From assembly GCF_002211285.1 (NCBI RefSeq), contig NZ_LOKX01000034.1:186001-250000 (forward strand): 64,000 nucleotides of DNA. The letters are read 5' to 3'. A program made the position numbers and the translations under genes. The stretch is from Rhizobium sp. R635. GTDB taxonomy: Bacteria > Pseudomonadota > Alphaproteobacteria > Rhizobiales > Rhizobiaceae. Positions within the stretch are counted from its first letter, which is position 1; each line of letters starts with the position of its first letter. Below the pieces are notes generated by a model that was not told the DNA's origin, did no database searches, and saw only the letters and a list, made by a program, of their open reading frames with translations. This document shows, piece by piece, positions 8,680 to 16,327 of the stretch.

Positions 8680-9291
8680 CTAGAGCCCACCCTGCTCTCT
8701 CAGGAAACTGACGATCGAGCTGACGCCGTCGCCGCGCTTCATGTCGGAAAAGACGAAGGGGCGGCTTGCGCGCATGCGGGTTGCGTCCCGGTCCATCACC
8801 TCGAGATCGGCGCCGACATGGGGCGCCAGGTCTTTCTTATTGATGACGAGCAGGTCGGAGCGGGTGATGCCGGGCCCGCCCTTGCGCGGGATTTCCTCGC
8901 CCTGGCAGACCGAGATGACATAGATGGTGATGTCGGCAAGGTCGGGCGAAAAGGTCGCCGCCAGATTGTCTCCGCCGGATTCGATGAAGACGACGTCGAG
9001 ATCGGGGATACGCTCGTTGAGGCCGGCGATCGCCTGAAGATTGATCGTCGCGTCCTCGCGGATGGCGGTATGCGGGCAGCCGCCCGTCTCGACGCCGACG
9101 ATACGGTCGGAAGGCAATGCCTGCATGCGCACCAGCGCCTCGGCATCCTCGGTCGTGTAGATGTCGTTGGTGACGACGGCGACGGAATAATCGTCGCGCA
9201 TCGCCTTGCAGAGCTTTTCGGTCAGCGCCGTCTTGCCCGAGCCGACCGGCCCGCCGATGCCGACACGCAAGGGTCCGTTTCTTGATTTCAT
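8680..9291 (-). CDS. ureG: Urease accessory GTPase UreG
   Basis: UreG is the SIMIBI-class GTPase that powers nickel delivery to apo-urease with UreD, UreF and UreE. The 203-residue length is standard. The P-loop GGPVGSGKTALTEKLCKAM is at residues 10-28, the metal-binding CPH motif (TGGCPHTAIREDA) near 65-77, and the base-recognition motif VINKKDLAPHVG near 155. It is the last gene of the urease operon on this strand, 88 bases after ureF. Confidence 0.97.
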   Translation of the reverse strand: MKSRNGPLRVGIGGPVGSGKTALTEKLCKAMRDDYSVAVVTNDIYTTEDAEALVRMQALPSDRIVGVETGGCPHTAIREDATINLQAIAGLNERIPDLDVVFIESGGDNLAATFSPDLADITIYVISVCQGEEIPRKGGPGITRSDLLVINKKDLAPHVGADLEVMDRDATRMRASRPFVFSDMKRGDGVSSIVSFLREQGGL

Positions 9292-9379
9292 GTGTGGTTA
9301 CTCCAATCGAACCGATGATAGCGGCGCTGACAGCGCGCGCCACCGTCAAATGACGCAGCCGCGCGGATAATTTGGTTCT

Positions 9380-10051
9380 TTAAGACCGAAAAAGCCGCGT
9401 CGCCTGGGTCTCGTGGCGCAGGCTGGCGATATCGGCCTGGACCGTCGCCGAACCGAGATCGTCGAGCGTCGAGCCTGCCGCCTGCCGGGCGACCTCCGCA
9501 ATTTGCTCTTCAAGGCCGGCAAGCACGGCAACACCGTCCTTCTGACCGGCGACGCCGAGGCGGATGCCCGACGAAACCGCCTGCGAAGCATAGGCGTGCA
9601 GAAAGACCGCGAGCACCTTCTCGGGCCTTATGCCATGCGCACCTGCAACCGCTCCGACAGCGATGGGATAGGCGGTCTTGCCGGGCAGCCTCTCGAAAAC
9701 CTCGTCCGGCCAGGCCCGCGCCGCCGCCAGGAAGGCCTCACCGAGCAGCATCGTTTCCTGATGGCGCTCGCGCGATCCGGCAAGCGCCTCGGCGAGTGCG
9801 ATGACCTCTGCTAGGCGCGCGGGATCCGCCTGGCGCCTGTGGCTCTCAGCCAGAAGCACGGCATCGTTCCAGACGGAGCCATGGCCGATCAGCGTGCCGA
9901 TCCACCCCGCAAGCGAGGCCGCATCGGTGACGAGCTCATCGGCCACCGCCCGCTCCAGCCCGCCCGAATAGGCAAAACTGCCGATCGGAAAGGCTGGCGA
10001 GAGCCATGCCGTCAGGCGCAGCAATGCCTGCAACTCAGAATCCCCGGTCAT
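9380..10051 (-). CDS. ureF: Urease accessory protein UreF
   Basis: This 223-residue all-helical protein bridges UreG to the UreD-urease complex and gates GTP hydrolysis. Family marks are LTAWLSPAFPIGSFAYSGGLE at residues 12-32, the motif AYPIAVGAVAGAHGI near 123-137 and the LHAYASQAVSSGIRLG helix near 146. It follows ureE by 6 bases, so translation is probably coupled. Confidence 0.96.
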   Translation of the reverse strand: MTGDSELQALLRLTAWLSPAFPIGSFAYSGGLERAVADELVTDAASLAGWIGTLIGHGSVWNDAVLLAESHRRQADPARLAEVIALAEALAGSRERHQETMLLGEAFLAAARAWPDEVFERLPGKTAYPIAVGAVAGAHGIRPEKVLAVFLHAYASQAVSSGIRLGVAGQKDGVAVLAGLEEQIAEVARQAAGSTLDDLGSATVQADIASLRHETQATRLFRS

Positions 10052-10057
10052 CGAGCC

Positions 10058-10678
10058 TCAGTCGTGCTTGTGGCCGTGATGCCCGTGATCATGATCATGA
10101 TCGCGCCCGTGATCATGGTTGCATCCCGGCCCATGCACATGGTCATGGCCGTGATCATGTTTGTGGTCATGGCCATGTGCGTGATCATCGTTATGATTGT
10201 GCCCGTGGTCATGAGCCGCATGCCCGTGATCATGTGAATGCCCGCCATGGGAATGATAGGCTCCGCGTGCCGGCTGGAAGGGCTCCTCGATATCGAGGAC
10301 AGTGGCGCCCAATCCCTGCAGCATGCTGCGGATGACGTGATCGCGCAGGATGACGATGCGGTCTTCCTCGATCTGTGCCGCGAGATGGCGGTTGCCGAGA
10401 TGCCAGGCAAGCTCGACCAGATGCGTGCGGTCACGGCCGCGAATTTCGAAAAGCTTCTCGTCGGCCGCAAGGATCTCAATCAGTTCGCCGTCTTCGCGCA
10501 CCAGCAGGTCGCCATTGGCGAAAAGCACCGGATCCTTGAGGTCGAGCATGACCATCTCGCCATTTTCCAGATGCAAGAGCTTGCGGCGCAGATGCCGCAG
10601 ATCATGCGGCAGCTTGACCTGGGCGGTCGGATGGGAGGAAGGGGTGCCGGCGGGAAGATAAGAGGTGACGCGCTGCAT
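10058..10678 (-). CDS. ureE: Urease nickel metallochaperone UreE with a very long His-rich tail
   Basis: UreE is a dimeric nickel chaperone that supplies UreG. Residues about 1-140 carry the peptide-binding and metal-binding domains (LAWHLGNRHLAAQIEE contains the conserved metal-site histidine). The last 65 residues or so are dominated by HxH and HDH repeats, with about 28 histidines, many Asp/Gly and one Cys. Such tails in other UreE proteins store several Ni ions per monomer. This one is long even for the family. Its DNA (about 10064-10260) is a run of degenerate CATGAT/GTGATC-like units, so length variation among strains by repeat slippage is likely. Confidence 0.96.
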   Translation of the reverse strand: MQRVTSYLPAGTPSSHPTAQVKLPHDLRHLRRKLLHLENGEMVMLDLKDPVLFANGDLLVREDGELIEILAADEKLFEIRGRDRTHLVELAWHLGNRHLAAQIEEDRIVILRDHVIRSMLQGLGATVLDIEEPFQPARGAYHSHGGHSHDHGHAAHDHGHNHNDDHAHGHDHKHDHGHDHVHGPGCNHDHGRDHDHDHGHHGHKHD

Positions 10679-10766
10679 GATATGTCCGTTTTGATGAGAC
10701 GACGACCATGCAAAATAGCCTTTCCCGATGCAAGCACCAATGGTTTTCCGTTTGGGAGGTCGGCTT

Positions 10767-11630
10767 TTATATTCCGTAGGCCTGCATCACGTTGTCGCTG
10801 CCCAGCCCCCTGCCTTCGGCATCTTGACCGTTTTCGGCAAGTCCGTGCCAGGCATGATGCAAGCCTTCCCGCTCGTGCACGACGCGATTGCGCCCGAGCG
10901 CCTTGGCGAGATAGAGCGCCCGGTCTGCCGAAGCATAGACCTGCTGCTTGTTGCGCCCGGGGATGAGATCGGCCACTCCGCCTGATATGGTGATGGCGAT
11001 CTGATGCCCCTCCGCCACGATCGGCCTGCCGGCGATATCAGCCTGCACGGCCTCGATCCGCTCCAGCCGCGCTTCCAGCGGTTCGCCGGAGATGATGACG
11101 CCGAATTCCTCGCCGCCAAGCCGCGCGACGACGGACAATTCGTCGAAGGCCGAGGTCAGCACGGCTGAGACCGCCGTGATGACGGCATCGCCACAGGCAT
11201 GGCCGAAGCGATCGTTGATCGTCTTGAAGCGGTCGACGTCGAAAATGACGAGCGAGGCGTTGCCCTCGGTATTATCGAGCGCCTCGGTGAAGGCGCGCCG
11301 GTTGAGGAGACCGGAGAGCGTATCGGTGCGGCTGAGCTTTTCGAACTCCGCCCGCGACAGCGTCAGCTCACGCATCGTAAAACCGGCCGCCAGCGACAGC
11401 ACGCCGGAAACCGTGCCGCCGACCAACCAGGAAAAAATGGCGCCGAAGCCGATCGCATGCGAAAGCGTCACCGGCAGCAGCCCGAGAAGGCCGAGCGGCG
11501 GTATCGTCAACCCGATGACGGCGCCGGAGAGAATGACGGCAAGAAAGCTCATCTTCAACGCAAAGACATAGACGTTCCTGCGATATTGAAAATTGCCGAA
11601 ATCGGCCTGCAGTGACATCCAGTTTTTCAT
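10767..11630 (-). CDS. Membrane-anchored diguanylate cyclase (GGEEF)
   Basis: The 287-residue product has two to three hydrophobic segments (about residues 18-45 and 50-80) followed by one GGDEF domain. The active-site motif is GGEEF near residue 172, preceded by VVARL. DTLSGLLNRRAF marks the domain start and VIFDVDRFKTINDRFGHACG the metal and substrate site. This predicts c-di-GMP synthesis at the membrane. The residues where the inhibitory RxxD site would lie read DELS, so product inhibition through an I-site is not expected. Start 11630 (ATG, with AGGAAGG nine bases upstream) is preferred over a TTG at 11639. It sits between the ureC and ureE parts of the urease operon on the same strand. 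Confidence 0.92.
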   Translation of the reverse strand: MKNWMSLQADFGNFQYRRNVYVFALKMSFLAVILSGAVIGLTIPPLGLLGLLPVTLSHAIGFGAIFSWLVGGTVSGVLSLAAGFTMRELTLSRAEFEKLSRTDTLSGLLNRRAFTEALDNTEGNASLVIFDVDRFKTINDRFGHACGDAVITAVSAVLTSAFDELSVVARLGGEEFGVIISGEPLEARLERIEAVQADIAGRPIVAEGHQIAITISGGVADLIPGRNKQQVYASADRALYLAKALGRNRVVHEREGLHHAWHGLAENGQDAEGRGLGSDNVMQAYGI

Positions 11631-11960
11631 GAGAATCAACCTTCCTGCCCGGCGCTTCGAGGCATTGATAGAAGCCCAATTGCTGCGGGTGTCTTAATCG
11701 ACTCGTTAAAATTCGAGCGGTTTTGGACGATTCGGCTGGAAGATTTTTTCTAGCAGGGGCTGCAAACATCCAATCCCTGAATCGAACAGGGCATGGGAGT
11801 ATCTAGGTAATTGATATTGATTATCTTTTTCAACCTCGCCCGTGAGGCTGTTTCAGAATGGATTACCTGGGGAAAACACGGGGTTTCCCACTGATTTTTA
11901 CAACCGAGTGGAGAGTGCCGTTCACAATTTCGTTTATGCGCAGACCGGCCGGCGGATGCA
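11631..11960. other. Gap of 330 bases between the DUF2459 gene and the diguanylate cyclase gene
   Basis: The gap is AT-richer than its surroundings, especially 11700-11900. I see no convincing protein, terminator or repeat. It probably holds the promoter of the diguanylate cyclase gene, which would then be partly independent of ureDABC. Confidence 0.4.
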
Positions 11961-12632
11961 TCAATTGTAGACACCAACAGATAATCGCAATGATTGTGGA
12001 AGCGGATTCCACAGGCCCGTCCGAAGCCCCGCCGAGCGGAGTGCGGCGGCAGTCCAGGTGTTGCAGCCGAAGAGGGCGTTGAAGTATCCCCTGGCTTCGA
12101 AAAACCGGTCGATCTCCCCGTAACCCGCATTCGGAATCGGCGCGATCTCGCCCTCGTTGCGAATGAAGCTGTCCAGGATGAAGTTGCGCAGCCGCGCCAG
12201 CTGATCGTCATCAATATCGAATGCCGCAATGCCGGGCTGCGGCTCGGTGATATGACCGGCAAGATCCACATGCAGCACCGAACGATCGATCGTCAGCGCC
12301 CGCAGCACCGGCAGCGGCTTCAGCTCCGCCCAGTTCGGTGTTTCCAGATAGAAGGCGCGGCCGCCCCAGCCGATGACGAGCCATTCCGCATTCGGATGGC
12401 CGAGCGGAAAACCGCTGCCATGGAGGAAGGAAAAGGCCGCGCGCGTTTCTTCGTCGAGCGGAATGGCAATATCGGTATGGATCGATCCCGACAGCAGCAG
12501 AATCCGGTGCGTCGTCTCCTCGGACGACGCCTTCACGGGGGCGATCAGCGGCCGGGGAATGAAGGTCCCGCCCGCGGCCAGAACCACGAGCAGAACCACG
12601 ATCCGCAACAGCCAGCGCATGCCCGTCCGCAC
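11961..12632 (-). CDS. DUF2459 / TIGR02117-type exported protein in the urease operon
   Basis: This 223-residue protein has an N-terminal hydrophobic anchor or signal (residues 7-28) and then the DUF2459 pattern: LLSGSIHTDIAIPL, WLVIGWGGRAFYLETPNW, and near the end the conserved ALFGCNTWTAAALRSAG. The domain's His, Asp and Cys/Asn residues are reminiscent of a papain-like/NlpC-type fold, but the function of the family is unknown. It follows ureC by 11 bases and so shares its transcript. Proteins of this kind recur in urease operons of rhizobia. Whether it helps urease is not established. Confidence 0.85.
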   Translation of the reverse strand: MRTGMRWLLRIVVLLVVLAAGGTFIPRPLIAPVKASSEETTHRILLLSGSIHTDIAIPLDEETRAAFSFLHGSGFPLGHPNAEWLVIGWGGRAFYLETPNWAELKPLPVLRALTIDRSVLHVDLAGHITEPQPGIAAFDIDDDQLARLRNFILDSFIRNEGEIAPIPNAGYGEIDRFFEARGYFNALFGCNTWTAAALRSAGLRTGLWNPLPQSLRLSVGVYN

Positions 12633-12643
12633 GGAACGAGCGC

Positions 12644-14356
12644 CTAGAACAGGAAGTAGCGCTGCGCCATCGGCAGCACCGTCGCCGGTTCGCAGGTCAG
12701 CAACTCGCCGTTCGCCCTGACTTCGTAGGTCTCCGGATCGACTTCGATCTCCGGCGTCAGGTCATTGTGGATCATCGACGCCTTGGAGATGCCGCCGCGC
12801 GTATTTTTCACAGCGACGAGTTCCTTCGCGACCCCGAGCCGGCCCTTCAGCCCGGCATCGAGCGAGGCCTGGCTGACGAAGGTGACGGAAGAATTGGTGA
12901 GACTGCGGCCATAGGAGGCAAACATCGGCCGGTAGTGCACCGGCTGCGGCGTCGGGATCGAGGCGTTCGGATCGCCCATCGGGGCCGCCGCGATCGAGCC
13001 TCCGAGCAGCACCATGTCAGGCTTCACGCCGAAGAAGGCCGGGTTCCAGAGCACGAGGTCGGCGCGCTTGCCGATCTCGACCGAACCGATCTCATGGCTG
13101 AGGCCATGGGCGATCGCCGGATTGATCGTGTATTTGGCGATATAGCGGCGAACACGGAAATTGTCGTTATCGCCCTTTTCCTCTTTCAGCCGGCCGCGCT
13201 GGCGCTTCATCTTGTCGGCCGTCTGCCAGGTGCGGATCGCCACCTCGCCGACGCGGCCCATGGCCTGGCTGTCCGACGAGATGATCGAGAACGCGCCGAT
13301 ATCGTGCAGGATGTCTTCCGCCGCGATCGTCTCCTTGCGGATACGGCTTTCGGCAAAGGCGATATCCTCGGGGATCGACGGCGACAGGTGATGGCAGACC
13401 ATCAGCATGTCGAGATGCTCGGCGATGGTATTGACCGTATAGGGCCGCGTCGGATTGGTGGACGACGGGATGACGTTCGGCTGGCCGCAGATCTTGATGA
13501 TATCGGGCGCATGCCCGCCGCCCGCCCCTTCCGTGTGGAAGGCATGGATGGTGCGGCCCTTGATGGCGCCGATCGTATCCTCGACGAATCCGCTTTCGTT
13601 CAGCGTATCGGTGTGGATCATCACCTGCACGTCGTATTCGTCAGCGACCGACAGGCAGCAATCGATGGCGCCAGGCGTCGTGCCCCAATCCTCGTGCAGT
13701 TTCAGCGAGGTGGCGCCGGCCAGCACCATTTCGGTGAGCGCACCCGGCAGCGAGGCGTTGCCCTTGCCGGCAAAGGCAAGGTTCATCGGGAAGGCGTCCG
13801 CTGCCTCGATCATGCGGGCGAGATGCCAGGGGCCTGGCGTGCAGGTGGTGGCGAGCGTGCCGTGCGCCGGCCCCGTGCCGCCGCCGAGCATGCAGGTCAT
13901 GCCTGACATCAGCGCTTCCTCGATCTGCTGCGGCGCGATGAAGTGGATATGGCTGTCCATGCCGCCTGCGGTCACGATCTTGCCTTCGGCGGCGATCGCC
14001 TCCGTGCCCGGGCCGACGATAATGTTGACGCCCGGCTGCATATCGGGATTGCCCGCCTTGCCGATCGCAACGATGCGGCCGTTCTTCAGCCCGATATCGG
14101 CCTTGTAGATGCCCGAATGATCGACGATTACCGCATTGGTGATGACGGTATCGACCGCGCCGTCCGCCCGTGTCACCTGGCTCTGGCCCATGCCGTCACG
14201 GATCACCTTGCCGCCGCCGAACTTCACCTCCTCGCCATAGGTGGTGAAATCCTTCTCGATCTCGATGAAGAGCTCCGTATCGGCAAGGCGCACCTTGTCG
14301 CCGGTGGTCGGTCCGAACATGCCGGCATAAGCGGCGTGGGAGATCTTGTAGGGCAT
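12644..14356 (-). CDS. ureC: Urease alpha (catalytic) subunit UreC
   Basis: The catalytic subunit hydrolyses urea to ammonia and carbamate at a di-nickel centre. The 570-residue length is standard. Nickel ligands are seen in MDSHIHFIAPQQ (near residues 134-145). The carbamylated lysine is in ATSLKLHEDWG (near 217), further His ligands in VMIHTDTLNESGF, the mobile flap and catalytic Cys/His in MVCHHL (near 320), and the Asp ligand in ISSDSQAMGRVGE (near 363). All key residues are present. It is preceded by the GT29-like gene with a 3-base gap and followed by the DUF2459 gene. Confidence 0.98.
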   Translation of the reverse strand: MPYKISHAAYAGMFGPTTGDKVRLADTELFIEIEKDFTTYGEEVKFGGGKVIRDGMGQSQVTRADGAVDTVITNAVIVDHSGIYKADIGLKNGRIVAIGKAGNPDMQPGVNIIVGPGTEAIAAEGKIVTAGGMDSHIHFIAPQQIEEALMSGMTCMLGGGTGPAHGTLATTCTPGPWHLARMIEAADAFPMNLAFAGKGNASLPGALTEMVLAGATSLKLHEDWGTTPGAIDCCLSVADEYDVQVMIHTDTLNESGFVEDTIGAIKGRTIHAFHTEGAGGGHAPDIIKICGQPNVIPSSTNPTRPYTVNTIAEHLDMLMVCHHLSPSIPEDIAFAESRIRKETIAAEDILHDIGAFSIISSDSQAMGRVGEVAIRTWQTADKMKRQRGRLKEEKGDNDNFRVRRYIAKYTINPAIAHGLSHEIGSVEIGKRADLVLWNPAFFGVKPDMVLLGGSIAAAPMGDPNASIPTPQPVHYRPMFASYGRSLTNSSVTFVSQASLDAGLKGRLGVAKELVAVKNTRGGISKASMIHNDLTPEIEVDPETYEVRANGELLTCEPATVLPMAQRYFLF

Positions 14357-14359
14357 CCA

Positions 14360-14998
14360 TCAGGCTCCATGGGAGGAAGAGAAAAGCATTTTTTCGCCAA
14401 GTCGCGAGAGACGGCCGGCGGCAACATAGGTGTCGACAAGCTGCCGTTCGGCCGCAAACGGGTGCCATTCCCAGCCGGCGTGACCGAAGCCGGCCAGCAT
14501 CACCTCGGCCTCGGTATATTTGTCCAGCACCTCCGCGATGACGATCATGCCGCTGCTCGGCACCACATAGGGCACCGGCGCAAAGGCCGAAAGCGAGGCG
14601 TCGACGGCCTCGTGGAGCGCCTTGCCGATGACGACATGCGTTTTGCCGGCATCCGCGCAGAAAGCGCCGAACGCGCCCGTATAGTCGTCGCAGAAATCGT
14701 CGAGCTCCGGATGCGAGACGGCAAGCGGCGCCCGCATCGCGGCAAATTTTTTCGGGTCGCGCACGCTCCAGATTTCGCGCGCCGCGACGATGCCGGGATG
14801 GGCGCGCCACGCGGGCGAACCGAGCATTGCCTTGGCAGGCCGGCCGGTATTGCAGACCGCAACGGCATCCGTGCGGCTGCCGCCGGCGCCGTAGGAGCGG
14901 CAATCGTTGAAGCGGATGACGAAATCGGCGGCATCGATGATGCCTGCCTGCCCTTCCCCGACCTCGCCATTGCCGACGATTACGATCTTTTTGATCAC
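14360..14998 (-). CDS. Urease-operon accessory protein with glycosyltransferase-29 (sialyltransferase)-like N-terminus
   Basis: The 212-residue protein starts with a Rossmann-like strand and glycine turn (KIVIVGNGEVGEG), then DAADFVIRFNDCRSYG and GGSRTDAVAVCNTG. This order (VVGNG, about 25 residues, VIRFN) is the signature seen in GT29 sialyltransferases and related bacterial proteins. A later HVVIGKALHEAV segment and VPSSGMIVIAEVLDKY recall the family's C-terminal SSG region. It has no signal peptide, so it should be cytoplasmic. It is wedged between lprI-like and ureC with 1- and 3-base gaps. Rhizobial genomes often label it a urease operon accessory protein. Its biochemical role is unknown to me. 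Confidence 0.75.
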   Translation of the reverse strand: MIKKIVIVGNGEVGEGQAGIIDAADFVIRFNDCRSYGAGGSRTDAVAVCNTGRPAKAMLGSPAWRAHPGIVAAREIWSVRDPKKFAAMRAPLAVSHPELDDFCDDYTGAFGAFCADAGKTHVVIGKALHEAVDASLSAFAPVPYVVPSSGMIVIAEVLDKYTEAEVMLAGFGHAGWEWHPFAAERQLVDTYVAAGRLSRLGEKMLFSSSHGA

Positions 14999-14999
14999 C

Positions 15000-15407
15000 T
15001 TAGTTGCCCATCGTGTCTGCGAGCTCTTTCAGCTCTTTCGTGCGTTTATCCGTCTCTTCGGCCAGGCATCCGGCAACCAGCATCGGCTCCATCGTGCCGC
15101 CGCGGGCCTGAAAGCCGAAGGCGTCGCATTGGGCGTCGCGATAATCGATCCAGGCGCGCTGCGCCTTGACCAGCGCCTTTTCCGCGCCCTTCATGTCTCC
15201 ATCCAGGTCCTTGTCGATCGCCACCATGGCGGCGCGCGTCTTCTTGTATTGCTCGTTCAGCGCCTTGTCGGCGGTCTCATGGCGCGCAACCTCGCAGGAC
15301 GTCATGTCCGACTGCGTCTTCGGATTCTGGCAATCGATATCCTGGGCGGAGGCCGCACTTGAAGCCAGCAGCATCGCCGCCCCGATGAGGCAGATCTTCA
15401 AACGCAT
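15000..15407 (-). CDS. LprI/DUF1311-family periplasmic protein
   Basis: A 135-residue exported protein with a clear signal peptide (residues 1-21, ending ASAQ). The LprI/DUF1311 pattern follows: CQNPKTQSDMTSCEVARHETADK, then LNEQYKKTRAA, AQRAWIDYRDAQCD and a final Cys in AGCLAEETDKRTKEL. The four cysteines probably form two disulphides. The family includes mycobacterial LprI, a lysozyme inhibitor, but most members are uncharacterised. Its place in the urease operon is conserved-looking but unexplained. Confidence 0.82.
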   Translation of the reverse strand: MRLKICLIGAAMLLASSAASAQDIDCQNPKTQSDMTSCEVARHETADKALNEQYKKTRAAMVAIDKDLDGDMKGAEKALVKAQRAWIDYRDAQCDAFGFQARGGTMEPMLVAGCLAEETDKRTKELKELADTMGN

Positions 15408-15419
15408 GCGTTCCTCCCG

Positions 15420-15725
15420 TTAAAGCTTGCCCATCACCAGCTGACGGAAGCCATAGACCTCACGCTTGCCGGAAAGCGGGATCAGCGTCACCGAGCGCGT
15501 CTGCCCCGGCTCGAAGCGCACGGCCGTTCCCGCCGGAATATCGAGCCGCTTGCCCTGCGCCGCCGCCCGGTCGAAGGAAAGCCCGGCATTGGTTTCGGCG
15601 AAGTGATAGTGGCTGCCGACCTGCACCGGCCGGTCGCCGGTATTGGAAACCTCCAGCGTCACCGTCGGCGCGCCGGCATTGAGTTCGATGTCGCCGCTTG
15701 CGGCAATGATCTCGCCCGGAATCAT
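15420..15725 (-). CDS. ureB: Urease beta subunit UreB
   Basis: This 101-residue structural subunit helps fold the alpha subunit around its active site. It carries the start MIPGEI, then RPVQVGSHYHFAETN near residues 35-50, DIPAGTAVRFEPGQ, and the close GKREVYGFRQLVMGKL. It is a separate gene, unlike the fused forms of Helicobacter. It follows the DUF1272 gene by 10 bases. Confidence 0.97.
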   Translation of the reverse strand: MIPGEIIAASGDIELNAGAPTVTLEVSNTGDRPVQVGSHYHFAETNAGLSFDRAAAQGKRLDIPAGTAVRFEPGQTRSVTLIPLSGKREVYGFRQLVMGKL

Positions 15726-15735
15726 CTCATTCTCC

Positions 15736-15987
15736 TTAAGCCGCCTTGGGCGCGCAGCCCTCGGCCTTCAGCACACGTTTTGTCGATGCCGGATGTTTGG
15801 CAAGCATGGCGGCCGGCCGGATGGGCCTGGCGACGAGATTGCCGCCGCAATTCGGGCAGAGACCTTTCAGCACGCCGTCCACGCAATCGGCGCAGAAGGT
15901 GCATTCATAGGTGCAGATCCGCGCGTCCGCACTCTCCGGCGGCAAATCCCTATCGCAGCATTCGCAATTGGGTCTGAGCTCCAGCAT
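15736..15987 (-). CDS. DUF1272 cysteine-rich zinc-ribbon-like protein between ureA and ureB
   Basis: The 83-residue product has CECCDRDLPPESADARIC, CTFCADC and CPNCGG, a set of CxxC/CxxxC pairs in the first 52 residues, which fits a DUF1272 zinc-binding module. A short basic tail follows (AMLAKHPASTKRVLKAEG). It sits 10 bases before ureB and 9 bases after ureA on the operon strand. Function is unknown. A metal-handling or regulatory role in urease assembly is only a guess from position. Confidence 0.85.
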   Translation of the reverse strand: MLELRPNCECCDRDLPPESADARICTYECTFCADCVDGVLKGLCPNCGGNLVARPIRPAAMLAKHPASTKRVLKAEGCAPKAA

Positions 15988-15996
15988 TTTCTCTCC

Positions 15997-16299
15997 TTAC
16001 CGGATCGGTTCGTGCACGGTGACGAGCTTGGTGCCGTCGGGGAAGGTCGCCTCCACCTGCACGTCATGGATCATCTCGGCAACACCTTCCATCACCTGGT
16101 CGCGGCCGATCACATGGGCGCCGGCCTCCATCAGCTCGGCGACGGGGCGGCCGTCGCGGGCGCCTTCGACGACGAAATCGCTGATCAGCGCGATCGCCTC
16201 GGGATAGTTCAGCTTGACGCCGCGCTCCAGCCGCCGCCGCGCCACCATCGCCGCCATCGATATCAGCAGCTTGTCTTTTTCTCTCGGAGTGAGGTTCAT
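15997..16299 (-). CDS. ureA: Urease gamma subunit UreA
   Basis: This 100-residue subunit is the smallest of the (ABC)3 urease. The start MNLTPREKDKLLISMAAMVA and the motifs RGVKLNYPEAIALISDF (near 28-44) and GRDQVMEGVAEMIHDVQVEA (near 66-85) are diagnostic, and it ends VTVHEPIR. The start at 16299 matches the family exactly. The open frame upstream to 16362 is not part of the protein. Confidence 0.97.
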   Translation of the reverse strand: MNLTPREKDKLLISMAAMVARRRLERGVKLNYPEAIALISDFVVEGARDGRPVAELMEAGAHVIGRDQVMEGVAEMIHDVQVEATFPDGTKLVTVHEPIR

Positions 16300-16327
16300 T
16301 ACGTACCCATCTGCTTCGTGCTTAAAT

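Noticed and set aside
8377..9285. 302-codon plus-strand frame over ureG
   Set aside because: ureG on the minus strand is unmistakable and complete.
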